From positions 248,001 to 312,000 of the forward strand of contig NZ_JAMLJN010000002.1 in the NCBI RefSeq assembly GCF_023634865.1: a stretch of DNA of 64,000 nucleotides, read 5' to 3'. Numbering within the stretch: the first letter of the stretch is position 1; each line of letters begins with the position of its first letter. A program made the position numbers and the translations under genes. Positions 1 to 8,054 of the stretch are shown piece by piece. Source of the DNA: Flavobacterium fragile. GTDB taxonomy: Bacteria; Bacteroidota; Bacteroidia; Flavobacteriales; Flavobacteriaceae. The notes below the pieces were generated by a model that searched no databases, was not told the origin of the DNA, and worked only from the letters and a program-made list of their open reading frames with translations.

Positions 1-302
1 GTTTTATTTACAAAAACAGTTTTTTCTGAATATCCTTTGGAGAGTCGGTCTTTTAAAGGTTTTTGTAAATCTTTTTTAGTTAAAACAGGTAATTCGTTCC
101 AATTTTCAAAAGTGTCTTTCCCAACTAAATTCTGATAAAAAGTATTGTTTTTCAAATGAAATTCTATAATTTCTCGCTTTTTAGTTTCGAGATAATCGGG
201 ATAATCTGTTTCCGAAATTTGTAGAATTTTCTCAAAATCAGACTGAGCTTTCGCAATGGGAAAACCGCTTAATTTTAAAGAAAGAAGAAACAAGTTGAAC
301 AT
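1..302 (-). CDS. CapK/PaaK-like adenylate-forming ligase, N-terminal part (cut by window edge)
   Basis: Only the first 100 codons lie in the window; the gene continues past base 1. The frame opens at ATG 302 and has no stop. After a mostly hydrophilic start it reads F-E-N-W-N-E-LPVLTKKDLQ at about residues 65-80, the N-terminal pattern of the phenylacetate-CoA ligase/CapK family, whose members activate carboxylates with ATP. The gene is divergent from purD and has a Bacteroidetes -7 box 15 bases before the ATG. The family call rests on this one motif; the substrate cannot be told, and the ATP-binding and catalytic motifs are outside the window. Confidence 0.7.
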   Translation of the reverse strand, partial: MFNLFLLSLKLSGFPIAKAQSDFEKILQISETDYPDYLETKKREIIEFHLKNNTFYQNLVGKDTFENWNELPVLTKKDLQKPLKDRLSKGYSEKTVFVNK

Positions 303-317
303 TCGTTGGAATTTATC

Positions 318-325
318 CAAAAGTA
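318..325 (-). promoter_or_regulatory. -7 promoter box for the CapK/PaaK-like gene
   Basis: Reads TACTTTTG on the minus strand, a match to the Bacteroidetes TAnnTTTG box, 15 bases before the ATG at 302. It forms a divergent pair with the identical box of purD about 60 bp away; between them lies a pyrimidine-rich tract (about 342-372). Confidence 0.6.
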
Positions 326-382
326 CTAAATCTGAAAATAATCTTTCTTCTTTTTTCTTTTTTCTTTCTTCTTAAGAAATAG

Positions 383-390
383 TACTTTTG
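383..390 (+). promoter_or_regulatory. -7 promoter box for purD
   Basis: TACTTTTG matches TAnnTTTG and stands 24 bases before the purD ATG at 415. It overlaps the TTG at 388 that would give a longer reading frame, which argues for the ATG as the true start. Confidence 0.65.
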
Positions 391-414
391 TCCAACAACA
401 TAACAACACACAAA

Positions 415-1686
415 ATGACTATTTTACTACTTGGTTCTGGCGGTCGCGAACACGCACTAGCTTGGAAAATGCTTCAATCTTCAAAATGTACTTCTCTTTT
501 TGTTGCTCCTGGAAATGCAGGAACAGCATCCATCGCAAAAAATGTAGCTTTAAATCCGAATGATTTTGAAGCGGTGAAAACATTTGTTCTTCAAGAAAAA
601 GTGGAAATGGTAGTGGTTGGACCTGAAGATCCATTGGTTTTAGGAATTTATGATTTCTTTAAAAATGATGTAGAAATCAATCACATTCCAGTAATCGGAC
701 CATCAAAAGTGGGAGCACAATTAGAAGGAAGTAAAGAATTTGCAAAAGAATTTTTAGTAAAACATAATATTCCAACAGCACGTTACGAAAGTTTCACCAA
801 AGAAACTGTTGAAAAAGGTTGCCAATTTTTAGCAACTTTGCAAGCACCTTACGTTTTAAAAGCCGACGGATTAGCTGCAGGAAAAGGGGTTTTAATTTTA
901 TCGGATTTAAATGAAGCGAAAACCGAATTACGAAATATGTTGGTGGGAGCTAAATTTGGGCAAGCCAGTTCAAAAGTAGTCATCGAAGAATTTTTAGATG
1001 GAATCGAATTAAGTTGTTTCGTTCTGACTGACGGAAAATCCTATAAAATATTGCCAACAGCAAAAGATTACAAAAGAATCGGAGAAGGCGATACAGGATT
1101 AAATACAGGCGGAATGGGAGCGGTATCTCCAGTTCCATTTGCAGATGCGGTTTTATTAGAAAAAATTGAAACCCGAATTGTAAAACCAACCATCGCGGGT
1201 TTACAAAAAGACGGAATCGAATATAAAGGATTTGTTTTCATCGGATTAATCAACGTGAAAGGCGAACCAATGGTAATTGAATATAACGTTCGTATGGGTG
1301 ACCCCGAAACAGAAGTGGTAATGCCAAGATTAAAAAGTGATTTAGTTGAAATTTTTGAAGCGATTGGAAATCAAGAATTAGAGAACATTACATTAGAAAT
1401 CGATGAAAGAGCCGCTACAACTATTATGGTAGTATCAGGAGGTTATCCTGAAGATTATGAAAAAGGAAAAGAGATTTTTGGATTGGAAAATATCACCGAA
1501 TCTATTCCATTTCATGCCGGAACAAAATTAGAAAACGGAAAAGTAGTGACTAATGGAGGTCGTGTAATTGCGGTAACTTCCTATGGAAATGACTTTCAAG
1601 AAGCCATAAAAAAATCTTATCAAAGTATAGCAAAACTACAATTTGATAAGATGTATTTTAGAAGAGATATTGGTAAGGATTTATAA
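415..1686 (+). CDS. purD: Phosphoribosylamine--glycine ligase (GAR synthetase)
   Basis: Joins phosphoribosylamine to glycine with ATP, the second step of purine synthesis, in the cytosol. The 423-residue product has the usual length. It starts [18 protein letters not shown], the PurD N-terminal nucleotide-fold signature, and continues with the ATP-grasp segments [23 protein letters not shown] and the metal-binding [13 protein letters not shown] longer frame from TTG 388 is open, but the -7 box at 383-390 and the family's N-terminus favour ATG 415. It appears to be transcribed alone: the next gene is on the other strand. No oddities seen. Confidence 0.97.
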   Translation: MTILLLGSGGREHALAWKMLQSSKCTSLFVAPGNAGTASIAKNVALNPNDFEAVKTFVLQEKVEMVVVGPEDPLVLGIYDFFKNDVEINHIPVIGPSKVGAQLEGSKEFAKEFLVKHNIPTARYESFTKETVEKGCQFLATLQAPYVLKADGLAAGKGVLILSDLNEAKTELRNMLVGAKFGQASSKVVIEEFLDGIELSCFVLTDGKSYKILPTAKDYKRIGEGDTGLNTGGMGAVSPVPFADAVLLEKIETRIVKPTIAGLQKDGIEYKGFVFIGLINVKGEPMVIEYNVRMGDPETEVVMPRLKSDLVEIFEAIGNQELENITLEIDERAATTIMVVSGGYPEDYEKGKEIFGLENITESIPFHAGTKLENGKVVTNGGRVIAVTSYGNDFQEAIKKSYQSIAKLQFDKMYFRRDIGKDL

Positions 1687-1706
1687 TCCTTGCTAATATC
1701 TTTTAA

Positions 1707-1937
1707 TTATTTTAAAAACGAATGTGCAGTTGTATCTTGCTCATCTTCATTATTGGAATTGAAGATGTTCAATTGCTTGATCCAATATACCATAGCACCA
1801 CAACAAATTAAAATAAAAATCCAATTTAAGATATTTGCAGTCCACCAATTAGTTAATTCTAGTTCTCTTAACCAATCCATTGGTAATAATAAAAAATCTA
1901 CAAAAAGTGATTGTATTCCTTCAAAAAATGATTTCAT
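1707..1937 (-). CDS. DUF6341-like small membrane protein
   Basis: A 76-residue protein with one clear membrane helix (TANILNWIFILICCGAMVYW, about residues 33-52) after an amphipathic N-terminus (MKSFFEGIQSLFVDFLLLPMDWL) and an acidic Asn/Glu-rich tail. I recognise the pattern as the flavobacterial DUF6341 family, usually found beside DUF6427 and upp; no biochemical role is known to me. It is divergent from the DUF6427 gene at 1985 with only 47 bp between starts and has a TATTTTTG box (1964-1971, minus strand). The overlapping plus-strand frame is a shadow. The family name is from memory. Confidence 0.75.
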   Translation of the reverse strand: MKSFFEGIQSLFVDFLLLPMDWLRELELTNWWTANILNWIFILICCGAMVYWIKQLNIFNSNNEDEQDTTAHSFLK

Positions 1938-1963
1938 TTTGATAAAGTATTATATTTACACCA

Positions 1964-1971
1964 CAAAAATA
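1964..1971 (-). promoter_or_regulatory. -7 promoter box for the DUF6341-like gene
   Basis: TATTTTTG on the minus strand (TAnnTTTG), 26 bases before the start at 1937. A weaker plus-strand box, TATATTTA, lies in the same 47-bp divergent gap for the gene at 1985. Confidence 0.5.
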
Positions 1972-1984
1972 TAATAATATTCTA

Positions 1985-2914
1985 ATGTTAGCAAGCATTT
2001 TTAGTAAAACAAGACCATTTAATTATTTAGTTGTAGGTGTTTTATCGCTTATTTTCTTTTCAGTGAAGATAATTGCATTGTCGCAACCAAATGCAAATTG
2101 GATTTATTATGCTGAAGAGTTTGGTTTGTATCTATTGATTTTTGCTTCTTTGTTTTTGGTTAATTTTATATCATTAAAAAACGGATTAACTAAAGGTAAT
2201 AACTATGCATTGTTCCTTTTTTTTATTTTTCTTTTATTTTTTTCGACCATTTTTCAGAATAAAAATATCATTATTTCAAATTTTTTATTGCTTTTAGCTC
2301 TCAGAAGATTGATATCTTTGAAATCGTTACTTCAAACGAAAGAAAAAATTTTTGATGCTTCTTTTTGGATTTTTCTTTCCGCATTGTTTCACTTTTGGAG
2401 TATTTTTTACATTGTTTTAGTGTTTGTTGCCGTTATACTTCATGTATCTAAAGATTATCGAAATTGGATTATCCCATTCATTGCGCTATTTGCAGTAACG
2501 GTATTGTTTTTCCTTGCCAATAGTATTTCTGATAATAATTTGATGGCTACACTACTTAGTAAAACGTATATTAGTCTTGATTTTTATTATTTTGAAAACA
2601 TCTACCAACGAATTGCATTAGCTGCATTTTCATCGATAAGTTTATTCTTATTTGCTACTCATTTATTTGATATACCAAATAAAGCATTGAACATGCAATC
2701 GTCACACAAAACGATTTTGTTTTCTTTTATTTTAGGTGTTGGAATCTATATTCTTTCTACTAATAAAAATAACGGTTGTTTGGCTTTTTGTTTTGGACCT
2801 TTGGCCATAATAGGTGCCAATTTTATCGAAAAAATCGAAAACAATTGGGTAAGAGAAGGTGTTGTTTATGCGTTATTGGGATTAGGGATATTCTTCTTTG
2901 TAATGGAGTTATAA
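1985..2914 (+). CDS. DUF6427-like polytopic membrane protein
   Basis: A 309-residue integral inner-membrane protein with about eight or nine hydrophobic segments along its length (from LVVGVLSLIFFSVKIIAL near residue 14 to VVYALLGLGIFFFVM at the end). It resembles the flavobacterial DUF6427 family; no catalytic motif or substrate can be read from it. It is divergent from the DUF6341 gene and convergent with upp: its TAA at 2912-2914 and the upp stop codon overlap within TTATAA. The constant company of DUF6341 and upp hints at a shared envelope role, but that is inference. Confidence 0.75.
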   Translation: MLASIFSKTRPFNYLVVGVLSLIFFSVKIIALSQPNANWIYYAEEFGLYLLIFASLFLVNFISLKNGLTKGNNYALFLFFIFLLFFSTIFQNKNIIISNFLLLLALRRLISLKSLLQTKEKIFDASFWIFLSALFHFWSIFYIVLVFVAVILHVSKDYRNWIIPFIALFAVTVLFFLANSISDNNLMATLLSKTYISLDFYYFENIYQRIALAAFSSISLFLFATHLFDIPNKALNMQSSHKTILFSFILGVGIYILSTNKNNGCLAFCFGPLAIIGANFIEKIENNWVREGVVYALLGLGIFFFVMEL

Positions 2915-3562
2915 CTTAATTCCGTAAGCTAAATCTCCAGCATCGCCTAAACCTGGAACAATATAGTTGTGTTCGTTTAGTTTTTCATCTAAAGCAGCCA
3001 CCCACAAGTGACAATTTTCTGGTACGTTTTTCTCTAAGTATTCAATTCCTTCTGGAGTTGCGATTACAACTGCAATATGAATCTCTTTTGGTTTTTGTTC
3101 CAAATGTAATTTATGTAAAACAGCCACCAATGATTGTCCAGTTGCTAACATTGGATCAATTAAAATCAAATTTTTTCCTTCGAATGATGGTGCAGCTTGA
3201 TATTCCACCAAAATTTCAAATTTATCATCATTATCATAATGATGACGATAAGCCGAAACAAATCCGTTTTCTGCATTATCAAAAAAGCTCATGAAGCCTT
3301 GATGTAAGGCCAAACCAGCACGTAAAATCGAACATAAAACTACAGGTTCGGCAATAGTTGTAGTGTGTTTAATTCCTAACGGAGTTTGCACATCGATATT
3401 TTTGTAATCAAGCGTTTTACTTAATTCGTATGCCATTATTTCTCCGATGCGCTCAATATTTTTTCTAAAACGCATACTATCATTTTGGATGTTTACATCG
3501 CGAATTTGTGCTAAAAAATGATTAAGAATACTGTTTTGTTCAGAGATGTAATGAATGTGCAT
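2909..3562 (-). CDS. upp: Uracil phosphoribosyltransferase
   Basis: Salvages uracil by joining it to PRPP to give UMP. The 217-residue product carries the PRPP loop LILIDPMLATGQSL and the C-terminal uracil-binding segment GLGDAGDLAYGIKL. The frame is open to 3598, but homologues begin near MHIHYISEQNS, so ATG 3562 is chosen. A TACTTTTA sequence upstream is a near match to the -7 box. The stop overlaps the convergent DUF6427 gene by six bases. Next to purD, it makes this a small nucleotide-metabolism neighbourhood. Ordinary in length and motifs. Confidence 0.95.
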   Translation of the reverse strand: MHIHYISEQNSILNHFLAQIRDVNIQNDSMRFRKNIERIGEIMAYELSKTLDYKNIDVQTPLGIKHTTTIAEPVVLCSILRAGLALHQGFMSFFDNAENGFVSAYRHHYDNDDKFEILVEYQAAPSFEGKNLILIDPMLATGQSLVAVLHKLHLEQKPKEIHIAVVIATPEGIEYLEKNVPENCHLWVAALDEKLNEHNYIVPGLGDAGDLAYGIKL

Positions 3563-3606
3563 CGATTTTATTTTTTGTAATTCAGGATAAAAGTACAAAA
3601 AAACGT

Positions 3607-3614
3607 TATTTTTG
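3607..3614 (+). promoter_or_regulatory. -7 promoter box for the DUF4254 gene
   Basis: TATTTTTG (TAnnTTTG), 22 bases before ATG 3637, in the 74-bp gap shared with divergent upp. Confidence 0.55.
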
Positions 3615-3636
3615 TATCAATTTAAAAGAGATAATT

Positions 3637-4242
3637 ATGTTTGCTGAATTTGCATTTCCCATTTTTGAACAAAGTATCAAAACATATCACATTATTGACG
3701 ATGTGTATCAACCTGTTGTAAATCCTTATGAAAAAGGGACTATTGAATATTTATTGTTTGCAAAAAACTGGGTAGATACGGTGCAATGGCATTACGAAGA
3801 CATCGTTCGTGACCCAAATATCGATCCGGTTGCAGCTTTAGATTTAAAACGTAAAATTGATGCTTCCAACCAAGTTCGTACGGATATGGTGGAATATATC
3901 GATAGTTATTTCTTAGATAAATATAAAGACGTTCAAGTAAAACCAAATGCAAAAATTAACACGGAAAGTCCAGCGTGGGCGATTGACCGTTTGTCGATTT
4001 TAGCTTTGAAAATTTATCACATGAGCGAAGAAGCAAATCGTGCTGAAGCTACGGCTGAACACAGAGCAAAATGTCAAGAAAAATTGAATGTATTGTTAGA
4101 CCAAAAGAACGATATGTTTACTTCAATTAGCGAATTATTGACTGATATTGCTAATGGCGACAAATACATGAAAGTGTATAAACAGATGAAAATGTACAAC
4201 GATGAGGAGTTAAATCCAGTGTTGTATCAAAATAAAAAATAG
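3637..4242 (+). CDS. DUF4254 domain protein
   Basis: A 201-residue soluble, largely helical protein whose sequence (HYEDIVRDPNI, DLKRKIDASNQVRTD, ETAEHRAKC-like helices) matches my memory of the DUF4254 family, common in Bacteroidetes next to a family 9 glycosyltransferase. It has no signal peptide or membrane helix. It sits 11 bp upstream of the glycosyltransferase and is probably cotranscribed with it, so a role in sugar transfer or cell-surface polysaccharide assembly is plausible but unproven. No catalytic residues can be named. Confidence 0.8.
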   Translation: MFAEFAFPIFEQSIKTYHIIDDVYQPVVNPYEKGTIEYLLFAKNWVDTVQWHYEDIVRDPNIDPVAALDLKRKIDASNQVRTDMVEYIDSYFLDKYKDVQVKPNAKINTESPAWAIDRLSILALKIYHMSEEANRAEATAEHRAKCQEKLNVLLDQKNDMFTSISELLTDIANGDKYMKVYKQMKMYNDEELNPVLYQNKK

Positions 4243-4253
4243 TCATCAAATTG

Positions 4254-5306
4254 ATGTCTAAAACCAAACACATATTGGTAATAAGGCTCTCTGCCATGGG
4301 CGATGTCGCAATGACGGTTCCTGTGTTGAGAGCCTTAGTTTTACAATATCCTGATGTAAAAATTACGGTAGTTTCCCGACCTTTTTTTCAACCTTTTTTT
4401 GATGGAATTCCAAATGTGAATTTCTTTGGTGTGGATTTGAAAGAACGACACAAAGGTTTCTTAGGTTTATTTCGCTTATATTCCGATTTACGAAAATTGA
4501 ATATTGATGTGGTTGCCGATTTACACAATGTACTTCGTTCTAAAATAGTGCGAACATTATTCGCTTTAAGCGGAAAAAAAGTCGCCGCAACCGATAAAGG
4601 AAGAGCCGAAAAGAAAGCCTTAACTAGTTTGACTAACAAAGTTTTTGCCCCAGTTAAACTAATGGTCGAAAGACATGTTGATACTTTTAAACAACTTGGA
4701 TTTTCAATTGATTTGTCGAATCCTCAATTTCCTGAAAAAGCTATTTTATCGGAAGAAATCATCTCAATTACGGGAACAAAAAATCAAAATTGGATTGGAA
4801 TTGCGCCTTTTGCTCAATATGAAAGTAAAGTGTATCCAATAGATTTGATGCAAGAAGTGATTGACGGTTTAGCGGAAAATAAAAATCAAAAAATTTTCTT
4901 ATTTGGTGGAGGTGAGAAAGAAATTCAATTGCTAAATCAACTACAAAACCAACATGAAAATGTAATCGTTTTAGCTGGAAAATTAAAATTCAAACAAGAA
5001 TTAGAAGTGATTTCCAATTTAGAGATTATGCTTTCCATGGATTCTGGAAATGCTCATATTGCTGCGATGTTAGGTGTAAAAGTCATTACGCTTTGGGGCG
5101 TCACGCATCCTTACGCAGGTTTCAAACCGTTCAATCAACCTGATGATTTTTGTTTGACTTCAGACAGAGAAAAATACCCATTACTACCAACTTCTATCTA
5201 TGGAAATAAAATGGTAGAAGGTTATGAAGAAGTGATGCGAACGATTTTACCAGAAAAAATAGTGTTCAATATTCAGTCGCAGTTAGCAGATACAACTGAA
5301 CACTAA
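4254..5306 (+). CDS. Glycosyltransferase family 9 (heptosyltransferase-like)
   Basis: A 350-residue GT-B glycosyltransferase of the ADP-heptose:LPS heptosyltransferase family, expected to build the lipopolysaccharide core on the inner face of the inner membrane. The N-terminal ILVIRLSAMGDVAMTVPVLRA and C-terminal SMDSGNAHIAAMLGV plus TLWGVTHPYAGF are the family's donor- and acceptor-binding signatures. A TTG at 4251 directly before the ATG would add one residue; ATG 4254 is preferred. The last residues (IQSQLADTTEH) and the stop codon are encoded by a short dispersed repeat, so the native C-terminus may have been replaced. The sugar donor is unknown. Confidence 0.88.
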   Translation: MSKTKHILVIRLSAMGDVAMTVPVLRALVLQYPDVKITVVSRPFFQPFFDGIPNVNFFGVDLKERHKGFLGLFRLYSDLRKLNIDVVADLHNVLRSKIVRTLFALSGKKVAATDKGRAEKKALTSLTNKVFAPVKLMVERHVDTFKQLGFSIDLSNPQFPEKAILSEEIISITGTKNQNWIGIAPFAQYESKVYPIDLMQEVIDGLAENKNQKIFLFGGGEKEIQLLNQLQNQHENVIVLAGKLKFKQELEVISNLEIMLSMDSGNAHIAAMLGVKVITLWGVTHPYAGFKPFNQPDDFCLTSDREKYPLLPTSIYGNKMVEGYEEVMRTILPEKIVFNIQSQLADTTEH

Positions 5307-5318
5307 ATACTGAACACT
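5270..5318 (+). repeat. Dispersed short repeat (TATTCAGTCGCAGTT / ACTGAACACT family)
   Basis: Contains TATTCAGTCGCAGTT (5270-5284), also found at 49246-49260, and two copies of ACTGAACACT (5295-5304, 5309-5318), also found at 29081-29090 (inverted) and 58373-58382. It spans the 3' end and stop of the glycosyltransferase gene. Confidence 0.6.
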
Positions 5319-5327
5319 TTTTACTGA

Positions 5328-6380
5328 TTACACATCATCAAAATCAATCTTAATTGTAGCTGTTGTTGGATGTGCTTGACATGCTAATGTTAATCCTTCT
5401 GCAATTTCAGCATCGGATAAAATTTGGTTCTTTTTCAAAACAGCTTCTCCTTCCGTAATTCTACAAATACAACTGCTGCAAATTCCACCTTGACAAGAAT
5501 AGGGAACATCTAAGCCTTGTTTAAGCGCCGCTTCTAGTAAAGTTTGCTTTTGACTCATTTCGAAAGTTGTTTCTTCATCGTCTACCAAAATAGAAATTTT
5601 AGTGTGACCATCGGCACTTGCAACGGTTTCTCCTTCGTTTGACGAGGTAGAGAACAATTCGAATTTAATATCTGAACTTGCAATATTGTTTTCTTTCAAC
5701 GTATCCGAAACCAAATTGATCATCTCTTCTGGTCCGCACAAATAGAATTTTGAGAATTCCATTTCGGCATGTTTGTTTTTTAAGATGAAATTTACGGTTG
5801 ATTTATCAATCCTGCCAAACAAAGCATTATCAGCAGTGGATTGACTGTACACATATTGCACAAACAAACGCCCCACATATTGCAATTGCAAATCGTGTAA
5901 TTGGTTGTGGAAAATGGTGTCTTTTTCTGATTTATTTCCGTAAACCAACACAAAAGTACTATTTGGTTCTTCTTCTAAAACCGATTTTAAAATCGAGTAA
6001 ACAGGCGTAATTCCACTTCCAGCCACAAAAGCCGCATAGTTTTTCTGACGTTCTGCTTTAGGTTCGAATGTGAATTTCCCTTCTGGAGTTCCTACTTCGA
6101 TTACATTTCCAACCGCTAATTTTTCATTCGCAAATTTTGAGAAGAAACCGTTTTTTATGGCTTTCACCGCAATTCGTAATTCGCCACTTTTTGGAGAAGA
6201 ACAAATGGAATACGCTCTTCTAATTTCTTGACCGTCAAGCGTGATTTTTAAGTTTACGTATTGTCCAGCCACGAATTGGTAATACGATTTTAATTCGTCG
6301 GGAACATTAAAAAGAATCGAAACCGCATCGGCCGTTTCCTTGATGATTTCTTTAATGCTTAATTTATAAAATGATGACAT
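5328..6380 (-). CDS. PaaE-like NAD(P)H-dependent ferredoxin reductase with C-terminal 2Fe-2S domain
   Basis: A 350-residue electron-transfer flavoprotein. Residues 1-100 form an FAD-binding barrel with RRAYSICSSP; about 105-230 form the NAD(P)-binding domain (FVAGSGITPVYSIL, YLCGPEEMI); about 260-350 form a plant-type ferredoxin domain with CQGGICSSC (C-x4-C-x2-C) and a distal Cys in TLACQAHP. This matches PaaE, the reductase of phenylacetyl-CoA epoxidase, but no other paa gene is near except the partial CapK/PaaK-like ligase 5 kb away, so it probably serves another oxygenase or desaturase. A -7 box lies 16 bases upstream. Confidence 0.88.
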   Translation of the reverse strand: MSSFYKLSIKEIIKETADAVSILFNVPDELKSYYQFVAGQYVNLKITLDGQEIRRAYSICSSPKSGELRIAVKAIKNGFFSKFANEKLAVGNVIEVGTPEGKFTFEPKAERQKNYAAFVAGSGITPVYSILKSVLEEEPNSTFVLVYGNKSEKDTIFHNQLHDLQLQYVGRLFVQYVYSQSTADNALFGRIDKSTVNFILKNKHAEMEFSKFYLCGPEEMINLVSDTLKENNIASSDIKFELFSTSSNEGETVASADGHTKISILVDDEETTFEMSQKQTLLEAALKQGLDVPYSCQGGICSSCICRITEGEAVLKKNQILSDAEIAEGLTLACQAHPTTATIKIDFDDV

Positions 6381-6395
6381 GGTGTTTATTTTTTA

Positions 6396-6403
6396 CAAAA
6401 ATA
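6396..6403 (-). promoter_or_regulatory. -7 promoter box for the PaaE-like reductase
   Basis: TATTTTTG on the minus strand (TAnnTTTG), 15 bases before the start at 6380. Confidence 0.55.
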
Positions 6404-6622
6404 CTATTTATCAAGAAAAAAGAAGATAGAATTTAGAAAATAGATTTTCAGATTTTCGGATATTCTGATTTTTGGAACACAGATTTATAAAATTATTGAA
6501 ATAGTTGTAATCTTTTATGGACTTAATAAGTTAATGTTAGTTACGCTTTTTATATTCTACTATGACTTTTATGTTTTAATTTTTTAATTTGTTCTTGAAC
6601 TTGAAAAATATACTTAAGAATG

Positions 6623-6665
6623 TTATGCATAAGAAAATCATGTATATATTTGTTTTTTGAAGTTT
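6623..6665. repeat. 43-bp direct repeat, left copy (promoter-like)
   Basis: Matches 8945-8987 with two mismatches in 43 bases, beginning with the palindrome TTATGCATAA and containing a complete -7 box TATATTTG (6645-6652). The right copy lies directly upstream of padR; this copy lies 143 bp before the HTH gene, which also has its own nearer box. Confidence 0.85.
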
Positions 6666-6777
6666 ATTTTTAAGTAAAACATTAATTGGTTACTGTAAAT
6701 ATTAACTCGAAAGAATAAAGACACAAATGTCTTATAATTGTCACAAATAAACCGTAACACAAAATAGCTATATAATC

Positions 6778-6785
6778 TAATTTTG
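6778..6785 (+). promoter_or_regulatory. -7 promoter box for the HTH/DUF4870-like gene
   Basis: TAATTTTG (TAnnTTTG), 22 bases before ATG 6808. Confidence 0.55.
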
Positions 6786-6807
6786 GCGAAATTTTAAAAC
6801 ATAAAAT

Positions 6808-7371
6808 ATGGAAACAATAGGATCAAAAATTGCTAGAATTAGAAAGCAAAAAGGAATGACTCAAGAAAAACTTTCTGAATTAGCAAAAATTAATTTAAGA
6901 ACAATACAAAGAATAGAGAAAGATGAAAACGAACCAAGAGGGGTTACTTTAAAATTAATTTGTGAAGCTTTAAATACTCCGATTGAAGAATTAATGGAAT
7001 TTGGAAAATTTGAAGATAAAAAATACTTATTTTTTTTACATCTATCTGTTATATCAGTAATAGTTATCCCTTTAGGTAATATTATTTTCCCCCTTCTTTT
7101 ATGGATAAATAAAAGAGAAAATATTTATGATGTAAACAATCAAGGGAAAAATATTTTAAACTTTCAAATTTTGTTTTCTTTTGTAAATGTTTTTATTTTA
7201 GGTATTGCTTTATATGGTGCTTTTTCACATTATTTAGACCCTAAAAATTATTTTCTTATATACTATTTTTTACTATTTTTAAATTTTTGCTATTCTTTAT
7301 ATAGTTCTTATTCAGTATTAAGGGGAAGAATAAAATTATATTATCCTCAATTAATTATTTTTTTGAAATAA
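6808..7371 (+). CDS. Membrane-anchored XRE-family HTH regulator with DUF4870-like domain
   Basis: A 187-residue protein with an N-terminal XRE helix-turn-helix (residues 5-62; IARIRKQKGMTQEKLSEL, NLRTIQRIEKDENEP) followed by four membrane helices from about residue 70. The membrane part (HLSVISVIVIPLGNIIFPLL, then NQGKNILNFQI) follows the DUF4870/Tic20-like pattern. Such fusions are thought to sense something in or at the membrane and act on DNA from there; the signal is unknown. It is first in an AT-rich patch of unknown genes between two promoter-bearing direct repeats, so it may control that patch. ATG 6808 follows its own -7 box. Confidence 0.85.
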   Translation: METIGSKIARIRKQKGMTQEKLSELAKINLRTIQRIEKDENEPRGVTLKLICEALNTPIEELMEFGKFEDKKYLFFLHLSVISVIVIPLGNIIFPLLLWINKRENIYDVNNQGKNILNFQILFSFVNVFILGIALYGAFSHYLDPKNYFLIYYFLLFLNFCYSLYSSYSVLRGRIKLYYPQLIIFLK

Positions 7372-7422
7372 TTTTATTCAACTTGTTTACTGAAATACAA
7401 TTTTAAATTGAATAACCTTCTT

Positions 7423-7977
7423 ATGACTTGTAACTTTATAAAAAAAATCATTTTAATTCTTGCTATAGTGTTTACTTCTTGTACAATTACAAAAAGTTTA
7501 CCAATTAGTTATAAATCATCAGACGAGCTTTCGTTATTTTATAAGCAAAATAATATTGAAAGTTTTTTTATAGTAAATAGTTATACATCTTTAGTTGAAT
7601 TATATAAACAAGATAGAGTATCTATTCCTCAAAATATAATTTTTGATTGTGATGGTCTTGAAATCAAACATTTCAATAATAAGTTATGTGTAAATCACAC
7701 GCTTGAATTTTTAAAAAACTATAACTCAAAAACTATAACTCAAAAAACAAATTTTAATATTTCGGATTATTTAAAACACTTTAAATCTATTAATTCTTTA
7801 GATTCAGAAAAAATTTTAAGTTCAAAAAAAATTAGAGTTTTTGTTAATACTGCTACTTATGCAGATAATTATAAAGCAAATGAAGAAGCATTTGAAATTT
7901 ACAAGCAATTTAAAGATCAATATGAAGTTTATATAGTTAATTTAGATTATATAAGCGAATGGAAAGACAAAAAATAG
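7423..7977 (+). CDS. Putative lipoprotein of unknown function
   Basis: A 184-residue protein with a lipoprotein signal peptide: positive start (MTCNFIKK), hydrophobic core (IILILAIVF) and lipobox FTSC, so it should be lipidated and leave the inner membrane. I do not recognise the mature part; it is rich in Asn, Lys, Ser and Tyr, with a predicted alternation of strands and helices and a closing segment around VFVNTATYADNYKANEEAFEIYK. A TTG at 7408 opens a longer frame, but the signal peptide fits ATG 7423. It follows the HTH membrane regulator by 51 bp and shares its AT-rich codon use. Confidence 0.65.
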   Translation: MTCNFIKKIILILAIVFTSCTITKSLPISYKSSDELSLFYKQNNIESFFIVNSYTSLVELYKQDRVSIPQNIIFDCDGLEIKHFNNKLCVNHTLEFLKNYNSKTITQKTNFNISDYLKHFKSINSLDSEKILSSKKIRVFVNTATYADNYKANEEAFEIYKQFKDQYEVYIVNLDYISEWKDKK

Positions 7978-8054
7978 AATTTGTTTTTCATTTTCACTTA
8001 TTTGAAGTTAGTTTATTTTACAGTATTTTTAATTAACCTAAATTTTTACAAAAA

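Larger units (their letters stand above)
6404..6807. other. AT-rich 0.4-kb gene-free stretch
   Basis: No open frame with coding character is visible. It holds the left 43-bp repeat copy (6623-6665), whose TATATTTG box has no gene close behind it, and the promoter of the HTH gene at 6778-6785. The remaining part is featureless AT-rich sequence. Confidence 0.6.

Noticed and set aside
1690..1974. 94-codon plus-strand frame opposite the DUF6341-like gene
   Set aside because: It is the mirror of a better-supported minus-strand gene with a membrane helix, a promoter box and a known neighbour, and its product has no coherent character.
6404..6807. Possible small gene or RNA in the 0.4-kb gap
   Set aside because: No frame with coding character and no stable fold beyond the short palindrome in the repeat could be found by eye.
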